64,000 nucleotides of DNA, from positions 3,906,001 through 3,970,000 of the forward strand of contig OZ005707.1 of NCBI GenBank assembly GCA_963930775.1, written 5' to 3'. The first letter of the stretch is position 1. Each line of letters begins with the position of its first letter. The notes beneath the pieces are model-generated. The model was given only the letters and a program-made list of their open reading frames with translations, was not told the origin of the DNA and made no database searches. Made by a program: the position numbers and the translations under genes. The DNA comes from Cliona cf. orientalis. Its lineage: Eukaryota; Porifera; Demospongiae; Clionaida; Clionaidae. Of the stretch, positions 45,971 to 54,629 are shown piece after piece.

Positions 45971-46703
45971 GTATGTTGCGCTGGTTGTGTTTTTAATGAA
46001 GTAAATTGATACTGGTGCCCTGGGTAAGCACCTATGCAGGCCAAAACCCCTCGAAATGCAGTACAGTGGTGCTTACTCGGAGTGAGCACTTTCCTGGGAT
46101 AATACTGGCTGTTAGCGCATATTATGCTTTCTAACTTCTACTTTACTCCAAAACGGTAATGACCATTGTGACCCTGGGGTAATGGGATCCCTAAGTTCTT
46201 TTCTATATAAATTTCATACGTTTGTATAGAAGCTGCTACATTGATCATGGGCGCTTACAAGGGACACTACGGTAACTACCATGTGCCTGCAAGTTAGTGG
46301 TGGTTGTAATAGTACAAAAAAGTATTGTAAGGATAATTATTGCCTTTTTTACGTGTTTATTTTTCTGTTTGAACACTTCAGTATTGGTGGCACTACTAGC
46401 TAGCGCTGTGCATTTGCTGTAGGTGCATGTCATATCATTAGCGCTCGGTGCTCTGTTCCCAGTACCGTAAACTGGATTAAATCCACTTCGTGTATAATAC
46501 TACTTACGGTAATGTCCAAAACCATATAATTATTATATGGCTACAGGATCGAGTTCATAGGCTACAGAAGACATTCTGTAGTTGCCATGTGGCAGTGTCT
46601 AGTAAGAGCCCACCATTCATCATAGGCTCAAACTTTTCCTGGGACCTAAATCACACCCACTAGATCCACCTATCGTTAATGATAACCCCACCCACACCAC
46701 ACC

Positions 46704-46860
46704 TACCGTATTCATGCAAGCTAAAAAAATAATTACGATTTTTTTTATTTTGCACGATTTTCTGGTAAAGGTCGTCACGCGCTCCATTAGGACACACTAT
46801 GAAAAATCCTAGAATGCGAATTTTCTTGCACTAATTAGATCATGCGTCATAAATACAGTA
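46704..46860. mobile_element. TA-flanked MITE, reverse relative of 20776-20949
   Basis: TACCGTATTCATGCAAGCTA at 46704; the right end reads ATGCGTCATAAATACAGTA at 46860. It contains TTTTCTGGTAAAGGTCGTCA, and TATGAAAAATCCTAGAA is shared with the 20776 copy on the opposite strand. Confidence 0.75.
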
Positions 46861-47887
46861 ATAAATTCTGATGACCATAATGCCTGAAGTATACTTTCTA
46901 TATCTTCCTAGAACATGAACTTGCAAGCCGAGTAGACCTCTTGTAGCATTGTTTCAAAAGCCAAAGTTTGTAAGACAAAACCACAAGTAGCTTTTTCATT
47001 AATTTTTACCACCAAGAGGTGATTAGTTGTAGTACTCTACACCAGTATTTGTGCTAGTGTCTGCCATGGACCTCTTCTGGGACCAATAGTGCAATCATAG
47101 CAGAGCCTTCTGGGGACCTGGGACAGTAGCAAATAATCCAGGACTGTCCCGGAGATTCACATCACTGCAATCATTGGAAACACCTAAAATCACTAATAAC
47201 GGAACATGCTTGACTTAACTAGTGGTACACTGCGTGTAGGGGCTTCCTCACCTTGCTCAAGGAGGCAGTGTGCACGCTCAGTGGCAATGATGTGCTTACT
47301 GGGACTCCCTTGCTGTACCGTGCCATAATACAAGGTAAACAAATCTAAGCCAGTTGATTTGCCGGATTTTACCTATGTTGCTCAAAATTTTTGTCGGGTT
47401 TAAATCATCATCAATCTTCCCGATTGCCTCCTGCTGCTGCTTTGTTCTCCTAAAGGACATCAAACATGGATTTCTATTCTCTGAAAACTTGATACAACCA
47501 ACACTCTACCAATTTTAGTGAACTGCACTTCTTCTAGGACTCTGATGTGTGACCCACAAAAAATGGTCCCGTTATTGAAACGTAATTGCTGGCACTTTCA
47601 GTACCTGTCATAGATAATAAACTACAATTGTCCACAATATACATGTAAACGGATTCCTAGCTCTAAATCTTCTACAAGTGCAGTGCATTTAGTGAACACC
47701 TTTATGTATTTGTAGCCACTCTATGTTCTTTATGAAGATAGGAATCCATGTTTGGCAATCTCAGAGTCAGTGATGGAGAGCAACTCGATATGGCGAGTAA
47801 AAACGACATTTACTAGAGCTCTAAAGAGCACCAGGATTTCATTTAGGATTTTCGTCAGGGGGGGGGGCAGATGCGACGATTGCTGAG

Positions 47888-48554
47888 TTAAGGTTACGGG
47901 ATAGTGTTCCGCCCACGCATGGTCAAAGTTCACATGAATAATAAATGAGACAGTTATATTCCAGTTTTTGTCCACGTTCTTTGCACAGTCAAGGCACAGG
48001 TAAGTAGCTCTCCTGATGCCTGCCCCATGGTCCACAAAAACGAAAAGCAAACCTGCCACTGTCTGTCTGCAAGCGCGGGAAGTTTTGCAATTTTCTGCGT
48101 CAATTTTTGCCAAGGTAAACAGCTTCTATGTATTGACATACAAATGAAACGATAGCTTACAAGTCTCTACAGGGCCAAGTATAGCGTTTGAACTCTGTTG
48201 AGTTATACGAACAGAAAGCGAACATAAAAACTTACTGCTCAGCTGCCATGTGACTCGCTTAATGGCGGCCCTCCAGGACAAAACCTTGTCTGACGACTCA
48301 CCATCTTAGAATTTTCGAAAAAGCGCTATACTTGGCCCTGCTCTGATCGATGGACTAGTGTGAACGACAGCGAAGTCAGTTCGTTCAAGTCTCTGGTCTT
48401 CAAAACTTGACGCAGAAATTCGGACTTTTGTTTACTTTTGGAAATGGTCAACATTCGTTCACGTTTCTGACAAAACCGCATTAAAACATACGTGAATTGT
48501 GTCCGTGCGCAATCATTTATAAATTGTGCGTCGAATACTATCCCGTAACCTTAA
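47888..48554. mobile_element. 667-bp inverted-repeat element
   Basis: TTAAGGTTACGGGATAGT at 47888 is a perfect inverse of ACTATCCCGTAACCTTAA ending at 48554. A minus-strand frame begins with ATG at 48113 and reads MAKIDAENCKTSRACRQTVA, then GLLFVFVDHGAGIRRATYLC and LDCAKNVDKNWN. It runs out through the left end to 47730, so its C-terminus is element end and flanking sequence. I do not recognise it; the Cys pattern is suggestive but not diagnostic. Confidence 0.75.
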
Positions 48555-48704
48555 GGGAGGCCAAGGATTGTAGTAATACTTCCAATGTTTTTTTATCAGC
48601 AAAGAATAACATAGTGCTCATTAATTTATTTACACTAGGTGTGTCTGGGGGCACGCTCCCACAGGATATTTTTTTAACCTCGGAGACTGTTTCTCAGTTT
48701 TATC

Positions 48705-49616
48705 AATAATTGCTTTTATACCTGTTTCTGGTTTTTATTGCACTTATCAATGCCACCTTACATGATTTGCTCACAACTTCTGTCCAGTGTAATTAAGTGG
48801 AAGATGGGCGGTACCAAAATTTGCGTGTGCACTCAAAATTTATAGCCATGCCCCTTGTTAACTTGCATTCAAATGCCTATGTGATGAAGCAGGCTGACAA
48901 AAAAGGCTGCTTTATGCGGCCCAAGTAGCAATGAGACTCTTTGTTTAGGAGAAAGCCAAGTTCTAAGTTTTATTTTTGGCAGCAGCTACCTGGCATAATT
49001 TTATGATCTGTACGTTACCGCTCCTCGAGCCTTGCGCCTTCGTATGATATCTATGATCGATCCAGTGGAACACTAGTGCTACACACGCTAGCGAGTAGCT
49101 CGCCTATGCCTAGCGCCTTACTGCTCCTTGAGCCTTGCACCTTCACATCCATGATCAATCCAGTGGGCTGAGTGCTAGCGCTGCTCGTGCTAGCGAGTAG
49201 CTCACCCAGAGCCAGGGCGCTGTCATATGACTTCACCAAAATGGTGTATCAGACGCACCCAATCATTAATGTGCTGTACACACCCACTATTACGTAATTG
49301 TCTGAAACTAGCATGCCACTGCACTGCACGCTACAAATTAGAGTAGATTTATATGAAAACTATTAAAGTTGAGCGGTCCAGACAGTCTTGAGTTAAACCT
49401 GGAAATGAGAAAGGAAGAAAGATTGTGGCCATTGTTTTGAACATCTGGTTCTGGCATGTACAATTGATTTGATGAATGATTTTGTTCTTGTTAGATCGAT
49501 AATTTGCTGGAGATTCTAATTTTCACATTTAGAAATTTCACAAAATTACCTATTTTGAAATATTTGGGTATTTGTAATGTATTACATATTATGGCATATC
49601 TGTCATCCCTACTTAT
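48705..49616 (-). mobile_element. S-family element, copy 4 (reverse)
   Basis: On the minus strand it reads AAGTAGGGATGACAGATATG, TAATACATTACAAATACCC and ACTCAAGACTGTCTGGACCG, ending near AAAAACCAGAAACAGG. It contains an internal duplication of about 100 bp (49018-49115 and 49125-49205) rich in GCTAGCGAGTAGCTC. Confidence 0.78.
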
Positions 49617-49991
49617 ACAAGTATAAAAACAATTGAAAGAATTGACAGATGAAGTAGAGATGGCAGGGTCAAAAAGTATACAAACAAAATTTGTAGGGAT
49701 AATCACATCCACTATACATCCCTACGCTTGTTTATCATGCACCTATTGATGTCGACTTGTTCATGCTATCCAGACTTACATGTGGGAGAAATTTTGTCCC
49801 CTATCACTGATGGCTCAGTTTTGATTCCTCTCATTACTGGTTACTTTTGTTCCCCATGCATATAGCTACTCAAAAAGCAAGCGTAGGGATGTATAGTGGA
49901 TGTGGTTATCCCTACAAATCTTGTTTGTATACTTTTTGACCCTGCCATCCCTACTTCATCCGTCAATTCTTTCAATTGTTTTTATACTTGT
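49617..49991. mobile_element. H-family hairpin MITE, copy 3
   Basis: ACAAGTATAAAAACAATTGA at 49617 is inverted against TCAATTGTTTTTATACTTGT ending at 49991, and GAAGTAGAGATGGCAGGG and CTACGCTTG follow inside. It lies exactly between two reverse S copies. Confidence 0.92.
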
Positions 49992-51070
49992 TTCTATTCC
50001 TTTTTTTATTGCTTTCAGTGTAATTCATCACTGAATGCCATCTTACATGGTTTGCTCATTCAACTCCAGTGTACTTCGATCGGTAGCTAGGTGCCAAAGT
50101 TCGCACGTGCGCTGAAAATCAGTAGCCACACCCCTATGCCTAGGCAGGCTGACAAAGAAGCTGCTCTAGTAGCGATGATACTCTTCTTGAGCTGACTGAC
50201 TGCTGAGGGACCACCCGAGGAATGGCCGCTCCGTATTCATGATCGAATCAGCGCAGTGTATGTGCTAGCCTAGCCACCAGAGCGCTAGCGCTCACACTTA
50301 GCCTAGCTAGACTGGACTCTACTGGGCAGCCTATAACGTCGCGTCGCGCGCGCCGCTGACTACAGTCACACGACTTCACGGCAATCACCATAGCAACACA
50401 TTCTGAGCATGCATATTACCGTAAAGCGACATTTTTCTGTGCGAGTTTTATTTATGCAAATTATGCGAGTCAAGCGGCAGTCGCATAAATTTGTATCCGC
50501 ATAAATATTATCGCGCCATATGTTTGTAATGCATGCATGCAACGTTTAAACGCATAAATAAAAATCGCGTGAATTTTTCAAGAGGCCCGTTTTGACCGAT
50601 TCGCATAATTTATTCACGCGCAGAAATATGTACCTTTATGGTATATGACGAAATGGCGAATCAGACACACCCACTTGCAGAATGCGCTGTACACGCCCAC
50701 GATTAAATCGCTATCCTAATAACACAAAACTAGCGTGCCACAGATGTGCACACTACAAAATGGAGTGGATTATACTCAAGCTAAGGTGAGAAGTCCTGGC
50801 AATATTGAGTTAGCCCGAGAAAAGTAGAAGACAAGAAGATTGAGATTTTTGCATTTTTTATGATTTCTTTACACAGCTGGTTCAGGCATACCCGATTGTT
50901 TCCAAAGACGGTTTGGGTCTTGATAGATAGGTATTTTGATATAGATTATGAATATGAAAGTTTAAAATCTTAGCATTTTATTTGCTCTGAGTTATTTACT
51001 TTTTTGTAATGTATTACATATATGGCATATCCGGGCCATCCCTACTTATAGAGTCTACCGACTCTATGAT
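49992..51070 (-). mobile_element. S-family element, copy 5 (reverse), with nested MITE
   Basis: Very close to the 33855-35205 copy: CAGACACACCCACTTGC, GAATGCGCTGTACACGCCC and ATAGATTATGAATATGAAAG are shared. It ends in TATAGAGTCTACCGACTCTA at about 51062. The MITE 50417-50643 is inserted in it, which is absent from the other copies. Confidence 0.82.
50417..50643. mobile_element. TA-flanked MITE nested in S copy 5
   Basis: TACCGTAAAGCGACATTTTT at 50417 is inverted against an imperfect ...ATATGTACCTTTATGGTA ending at 50643. The interior is a palindromic run of CGCATAAATTT-type words. The flanking S sequence (GAGCATGCATAT / TATGACGAAATGGCG) is continuous in other S copies (GAGCATGCGTATTATATTTCAAAATGGCG), which gives an independent empty site. 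Confidence 0.88.
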
Positions 51071-51374
51071 AGAGTCCATCGACTATGATAGTAACAATAC
51101 TGTCAGACATTTCTGGGCATAATTCTAGGTGTAACGATCATGGTAAAAGTTTCATGAATACCATATTTTCTCGTTATTAGGCGCATTTCGCTTATAAGCG
51201 CATATTCGTTATTAAGCGTATGCAATTTTGTTGGCCTAAGCACTCGTTATTAGGCACATTTCGCATATAAGCGCATACTAATATTATGTGGCCATTGACC
51301 TCGATATCTGCACGCTTGCTAGCTTGCCCAGGGCTCTGTTAATGTATAGTCCCTGCATGATTAGCACTATATAC

Positions 51375-51411
51375 TAGCCTCGTTCCCAGGCCCAAAGAAG
51401 GAACGAGGCTA
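51375..51411. mobile_element. 37-bp micro-MITE with 10-bp target duplication
   Basis: TAGCCTCGTTCC...GGAACGAGGCTA, 37 bp in all with 12-bp perfect inverted ends, is flanked by perfect 10-bp direct repeats CACTATATAC (51365-51374 and 51412-51421). The ends match the TAGCCTCG family at 3144 and 38696, and the middle keeps CCCAGGCCC. Confidence 0.88.
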
Positions 51412-51426
51412 CACTATATACCTACT

Positions 51427-51635
51427 GTACTGACACCCGCGACCGGGATCAAAATTTGATCGGACCTATTTTGGGCCTTGAATGCTTGATTCACTAAAAA
51501 TGTAGTTTGATGGCTTGATCAATGCCAAAAATTTTCCTTGATTTCTTTTATTAATTTATAGTTTACTGAGGTGAACGTTTTTATAGTATATGGAGGTGAG
51601 CGGGATCGAAATGCACGGTCGCGGGTGTCAGTACA
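51427..51635. mobile_element. MITE with GACACCCGCGACCGGGATCA ends
   Basis: TGTACTGACACCCGCGACC at 51427 is inverted against GGTCGCGGGTGTCAGTACA ending at 51635, with weaker matching extending outward. It shares the core GCGACCGGGRT with the ends at 53147 and 60310. Confidence 0.85.
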
Positions 51636-51855
51636 GCAGGTATAGTAGTGACCACCTCTTGGTTAGATTTTAGACTGTCAAACTTGTCTTGTCAAAATAT
51701 CGTAGTATAAAGCTATAGTATCAAGTGCCTTCCTTTGTCGTTTTTCTCAACTATTGCCCACGTAACAATCGGAGAAAGTGCAGAGATCGCGTGCCCATGT
51801 GACATGACGGTCGGTAATGGTCATCACACGGAAATGTTAGGATCCTACCTATAAG

Positions 51856-51884
<29 letters not shown>
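51856..51884. repeat. 29-C homopolymer
   Basis: Longest homopolymer in the window, inside a partial CCGTAGAATCCC-family MITE (about 51710-51955), paired with a G-run (51925-51933) near the right end. Confidence 0.9.
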
Positions 51885-51886
<2 letters not shown>

Positions 51887-52107
51887 CTTTTGCCCAAGGC
51901 TAGCATACATACACATACACAAAGGGGGGGGGGGATACTCACGGGATTGTACGGTACATATCCTACATCTTTTGTTGATTAAGTATATTTTAGAGAGCAA
52001 TGTAATACTGCAATAATAACAATACTAATGAGGATAGTGATATAAATTGTCTAAATAGCCAATATTGCGCCTTTCTCCATTATTATGTAATGATCTCTGC
52101 CCTGCAG

Positions 52108-52185
52108 GAAGAGTTTGAGGATACAGTGGGAAATGTGGTTACTAAGAAAACCTATGAAGATCTGAGGCGTCAAGGGCTTCTTTAG
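52108..52185 (+). CDS. SF3A3: SF3A3 terminal exon with stop codon
   Basis: After CCCTGCAG the exon reads EEFEDTVGNVVTKKTYEDLR and RQGLL, then TAG at 52183-52185 (a second TAG follows directly). NVVxKKTYEDLxRQGLL at the very C-terminus is diagnostic of SF3A3, and length and ending agree with the family. Joined to the preceding exons it gives a continuous frame with no stop, so the gene appears functional as far as it is visible. An AATAAA lies 421 bases downstream. Confidence 0.98.
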   Translation, partial: EEFEDTVGNVVTKKTYEDLRRQGLL

Positions 52186-52630
52186 TAGTTGATATAACTA
52201 TGCTTTTTGTTATTGGAGATATAAACTTGTAGACTACTGTAACTACCCCAAGCTCTTACTCCTCAGACTCAAATAATTATTAACACTTGAACACATCCTC
52301 AGTTGTAATGGTGCATGTGGTAAACGGTTGTCAAATACATGTATGCAGCCTATATCGATGCTGGTATAAAATTTTGGGGCCCCCTGAAAATCAGGAACCC
52401 ACGTCCAGAAACATGCAGATTATGCTTTTTAAAGTTCCTATTATGCTATGCTCCAATTCCCCACACCAAACCAATTATGCTCAATGTTTCAAGGGGTGAT
52501 CTCTCCTGTCTCAGGTGCATGAAGGACTGGGACGGGTAAAAAATGGCACTGCTGAAGGTTCACTTCAGGTGCTCATTTCTCCATTTCTGAACGACATAGA
52601 GACCAAATAAAGATATCAACAAAAACTACC
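52186..52630 (+). terminator. SF3A3: SF3A3 3' UTR and candidate poly(A) signal
   Basis: The first canonical AATAAA after the stop lies at 52606-52611 (CCAAATAAAGAT). A weaker ATATAAA is at 52230-52236. Small plus-strand reading frames at 52287-52539 lie inside this interval and look like chance. Confidence 0.5.
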
Positions 52631-53146
52631 GGTCTTCTAGTTTCCAAAACCATTGGTCACGCGCACTTAAATGGCTTCCTAAACCACACCACGGGTCACT
52701 ACTCTCGCGGAGGCGGTCTACTTTTCCACCCTTTTAGCCAACCTTACATACTTCTAAACCTTCTATATGACCTGAACCAATTATTCAACGGTGCGCTTTT
52801 CGATAGCTAGTACCCAAAGACTGATACAACCAAAAATGCATTTTTATGATCTCTAGACTATTCATGCTTGTACAGTAGGTATTATTTTAGAACAAGCGCT
52901 CCGTTAAATGAACTGTTTGCATCATAAACTATCTTCTTACTGAGTTATCAAGGCTAAGTAAAAGTACCGTTTTCTTGACCACCTCTTCAGTCACTGAAAC
53001 TGCCATTTCTGCTGAGTAAGCAATTTGACCTTTGACCCACGTAGACACAATACAAATCGGCCAGCTTGCGGGCGTGGTAACCGCGTACGTCACGTTTACC
53101 ACAAAAGAATGCAATTAATGTACGAGACAGTCCTTAATGCACCTGA
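52631..53146. other. Gap with no supported gene
   Basis: Nondescript sequence between SF3A3 and the 1.48-kb inverted-repeat unit. Short opposed reading frames at 52929-53207 carry no recognisable motif. Confidence 0.5.
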
Positions 53147-53382
53147 GGTGGTTAGATCTGCGACCGGGGTTACAAATTGTGACCGCCAAAATTCGGCTGT
53201 GACCTAGTACCTAGTGACCACGCGTCGTGGCCTCCCACTAGCACTGATAGTAGTTATGGTAAAGGTCGTTTCATCACTACTGAGCATGCGCATCATGTCA
53301 CAGCATGTATGCCCCGCCTACTATGCATACAATGTGAGTGGCATGCAGGCAGATCAGATCACTTTGACCATGATTACCGCAC

Positions 53383-53655
53383 TTATCTAACATGTCTAAT
53401 ACTACATAGATATGAATAAAAAGTCGTCAAAGCGGTCTTCAAGTCAGCATCACTTTCGATGTTCACTTCTCCAACAAATTCGTCTTCGTACATCAGATCT
53501 AGTCTCAGGCCACTGGACTTCACCTTCGGAAACAGCTCCAGCAACTCTCCCTCAACTCCTACACAGTAACTGTCTGTCATTCCCATCGAATCTCCACACT
53601 TTTCTAGCCGATATCTTCCCACCTTGCACCAAACATACGCAAACTTTCACATAGC
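53383..53655 (-). pseudogene. PB1-domain exon, frameshifted
   Basis: The minus strand reads, in a first frame, VKVCVCLVQGGKISARKVWR and FDGNDRQ, and after a one-base shift, VGVEGELLELFPKVKSSGLR, LDLMYEDEFVGEVNIESDAD and LKTAL. Together these follow the PB1 plan: strand 1 with a Lys, strand 2, helix, strand 3, then the acidic OPCA-type motif (Y-E-D-E ... E-S-D-A-D-L). PB1 domains mediate head-to-tail protein pairing in signalling and autophagy adaptors (family knowledge). The shift near 53560 breaks the frame, so this is a pseudogene, or an exon carrying a sequencing error. No ATG opens the first frame. The frame ends at 53383, with no clear donor seen. Confidence 0.65.
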
Positions 53656-54066
53656 ACGCCCGTGTAGTAGTAGCCGCGGGCCGCGCGTGCTCACGTAAAC
53701 ACAATTATTATTAATGATATTAATAGCTATCTAGCTGTAGAACGTCGAACCAGAACATGTCATGTGGATGTGGAACGTTTAAAGGGCGAGTATATCATCT
53801 CTGACTACGTATTACTTAGCTAGTATTTGACTTCTCTGACATGTCTGACAACTTCGTCCATGTTTGTGCTCCGCTGTGACCGCGGAATAGCAATTTTAGC
53901 GCCGTGACCTGGTCAGCTCAGAGCTGTAGAGGAGGTTGGACATGACGCGCATTTACGCTATAGTCACATGACCTTGGTATGCAATTATGCTGCCACGCGT
54001 TCAAAAGAATGCCATTTGCGACTGTAGCTGGTAGCTGGCAGCTAAAATGTTTGCGTTCGTGGACTA

Positions 54067-54153
54067 TGGCCAAATCTAAAGCTGGAACGGAGATGAGTCG
54101 TGTAGATCTAATGTTGCAACATCGGAAGAAGCCGACTGCGATCGAAAAATAGA
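54067..54153 (+). CDS. Small ATG-initiated ORF, possible first coding exon
   Basis: ATG GCC in a good start context opens MAKSKAGTEMSRVDLMLQHR and KKPTAIEK, followed by TAG. The stop lies in the first bases of the nested MITE at 54152, so an originally longer frame was cut there. Its basic, hydrophilic composition looks protein-like. I do not recognise the family. It points away from the PB1 exon, leaving about 410 bp between the two starts. Confidence 0.35.
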
Positions 54154-54501
54154 CGACTTAAGGCGTGAACGTTTAGCCGATTAGATGACCATCAGGTGTG
54201 ACCAGGCGCGACTCGCACCTTTGCTGCTGCCTCAAATGTATTAAGTCATATATGGGAATACAAATACTCTCAGTTGCTGCGACACAATAAAAATCGAGCA
54301 GCACCCTAGAGCCTGAGTGCCGTAAGATAATTGTGGCGATAGATGAATAGCAAGAGTCCTTGCTATTTTATGTTTTAGACCATTTCTTCCCATACCCATA
54401 GTGTATTATTTTTGACCACCAGTGGGCGTATGCATACGTGTGATATAGTGTGATTCACACCTTTTAATGGGATAAACGTTCACGCCTTAAGTCGTCTATA
54501 C
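54152..54501. mobile_element. MITE with GACGACTTAAGGCGTGAACG ends
   Basis: TAGACGACTTAAGGCGTGAA and CGTTTA at 54152 is a perfect inverse of TAAACG and TTCACGCCTTAAGTCGTCTA ending near 54501; TA at each border could be a target duplication. It interrupts the small ORF at 54067. Confidence 0.88.
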
Positions 54502-54629
54502 TGTTTTTGTTGTTGCCATTCTGAGAAACGAGTTTTCTAGATTTGCAAGAAGTATGAGGGGTGGACGGGTGACCACTTATGAAAAACCTCAGTGACCACC
54601 CCGTGACCCCGATCGCAGATCTAACCACC

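Larger units (their letters stand above)
45971..52107 (+). other. SF3A3: SF3A3 intron 6 of the window (6.1 kb)
   Basis: Contains a TA-flanked MITE (46704-46860), a 667-bp inverted-repeat element (47888-48554), reverse S copies (48705-49616 and 49992-51070) around an H hairpin (49617-49991), a MITE nested in an S copy (50417-50643), a fragment of the 21583-22035 family (about 51160-51300), a 37-bp micro-element (51375-51411), a MITE (51427-51635) and a partial CCGTAGAATCCC element with a 29-C run (51710-51955). The part from 46870 to 47830 shows nothing recognisable. Confidence 0.85.
53147..54629. mobile_element. 1.48-kb inverted-repeat unit enclosing gene-like exons
   Basis: GGTGGTTAGATCTGCGACCG and GGGTTAC at 53147-53173 is inverted, with two mismatches, at 54603-54629. 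GTGACC words are repeated inside both ends. The unit encloses a PB1-like exon (minus) and a small ATG-initiated frame (plus, 54067), with a MITE (54152-54501) nested in the right half. The ends share the core GCGACCGGGRT with the MITEs at 51427 and 60281. No target duplication was identified. It is either a transposon that captured host exons or two inverted MITE copies flanking a gene remnant. Confidence 0.65.

Noticed and set aside
47730..48113. 127-residue minus-strand frame as a host gene
   Set aside because: Its C-terminal part translates the inverted end and flanking repeat sequence, so at most the first 60 residues could be real, and they match nothing I know.
53412..53654. Plus-strand 80-residue reading frame over the PB1 region
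   Set aside because: The minus strand gives a coherent PB1 plan; the plus frame is Ser/Thr/Pro-rich shadow sequence with no motif.
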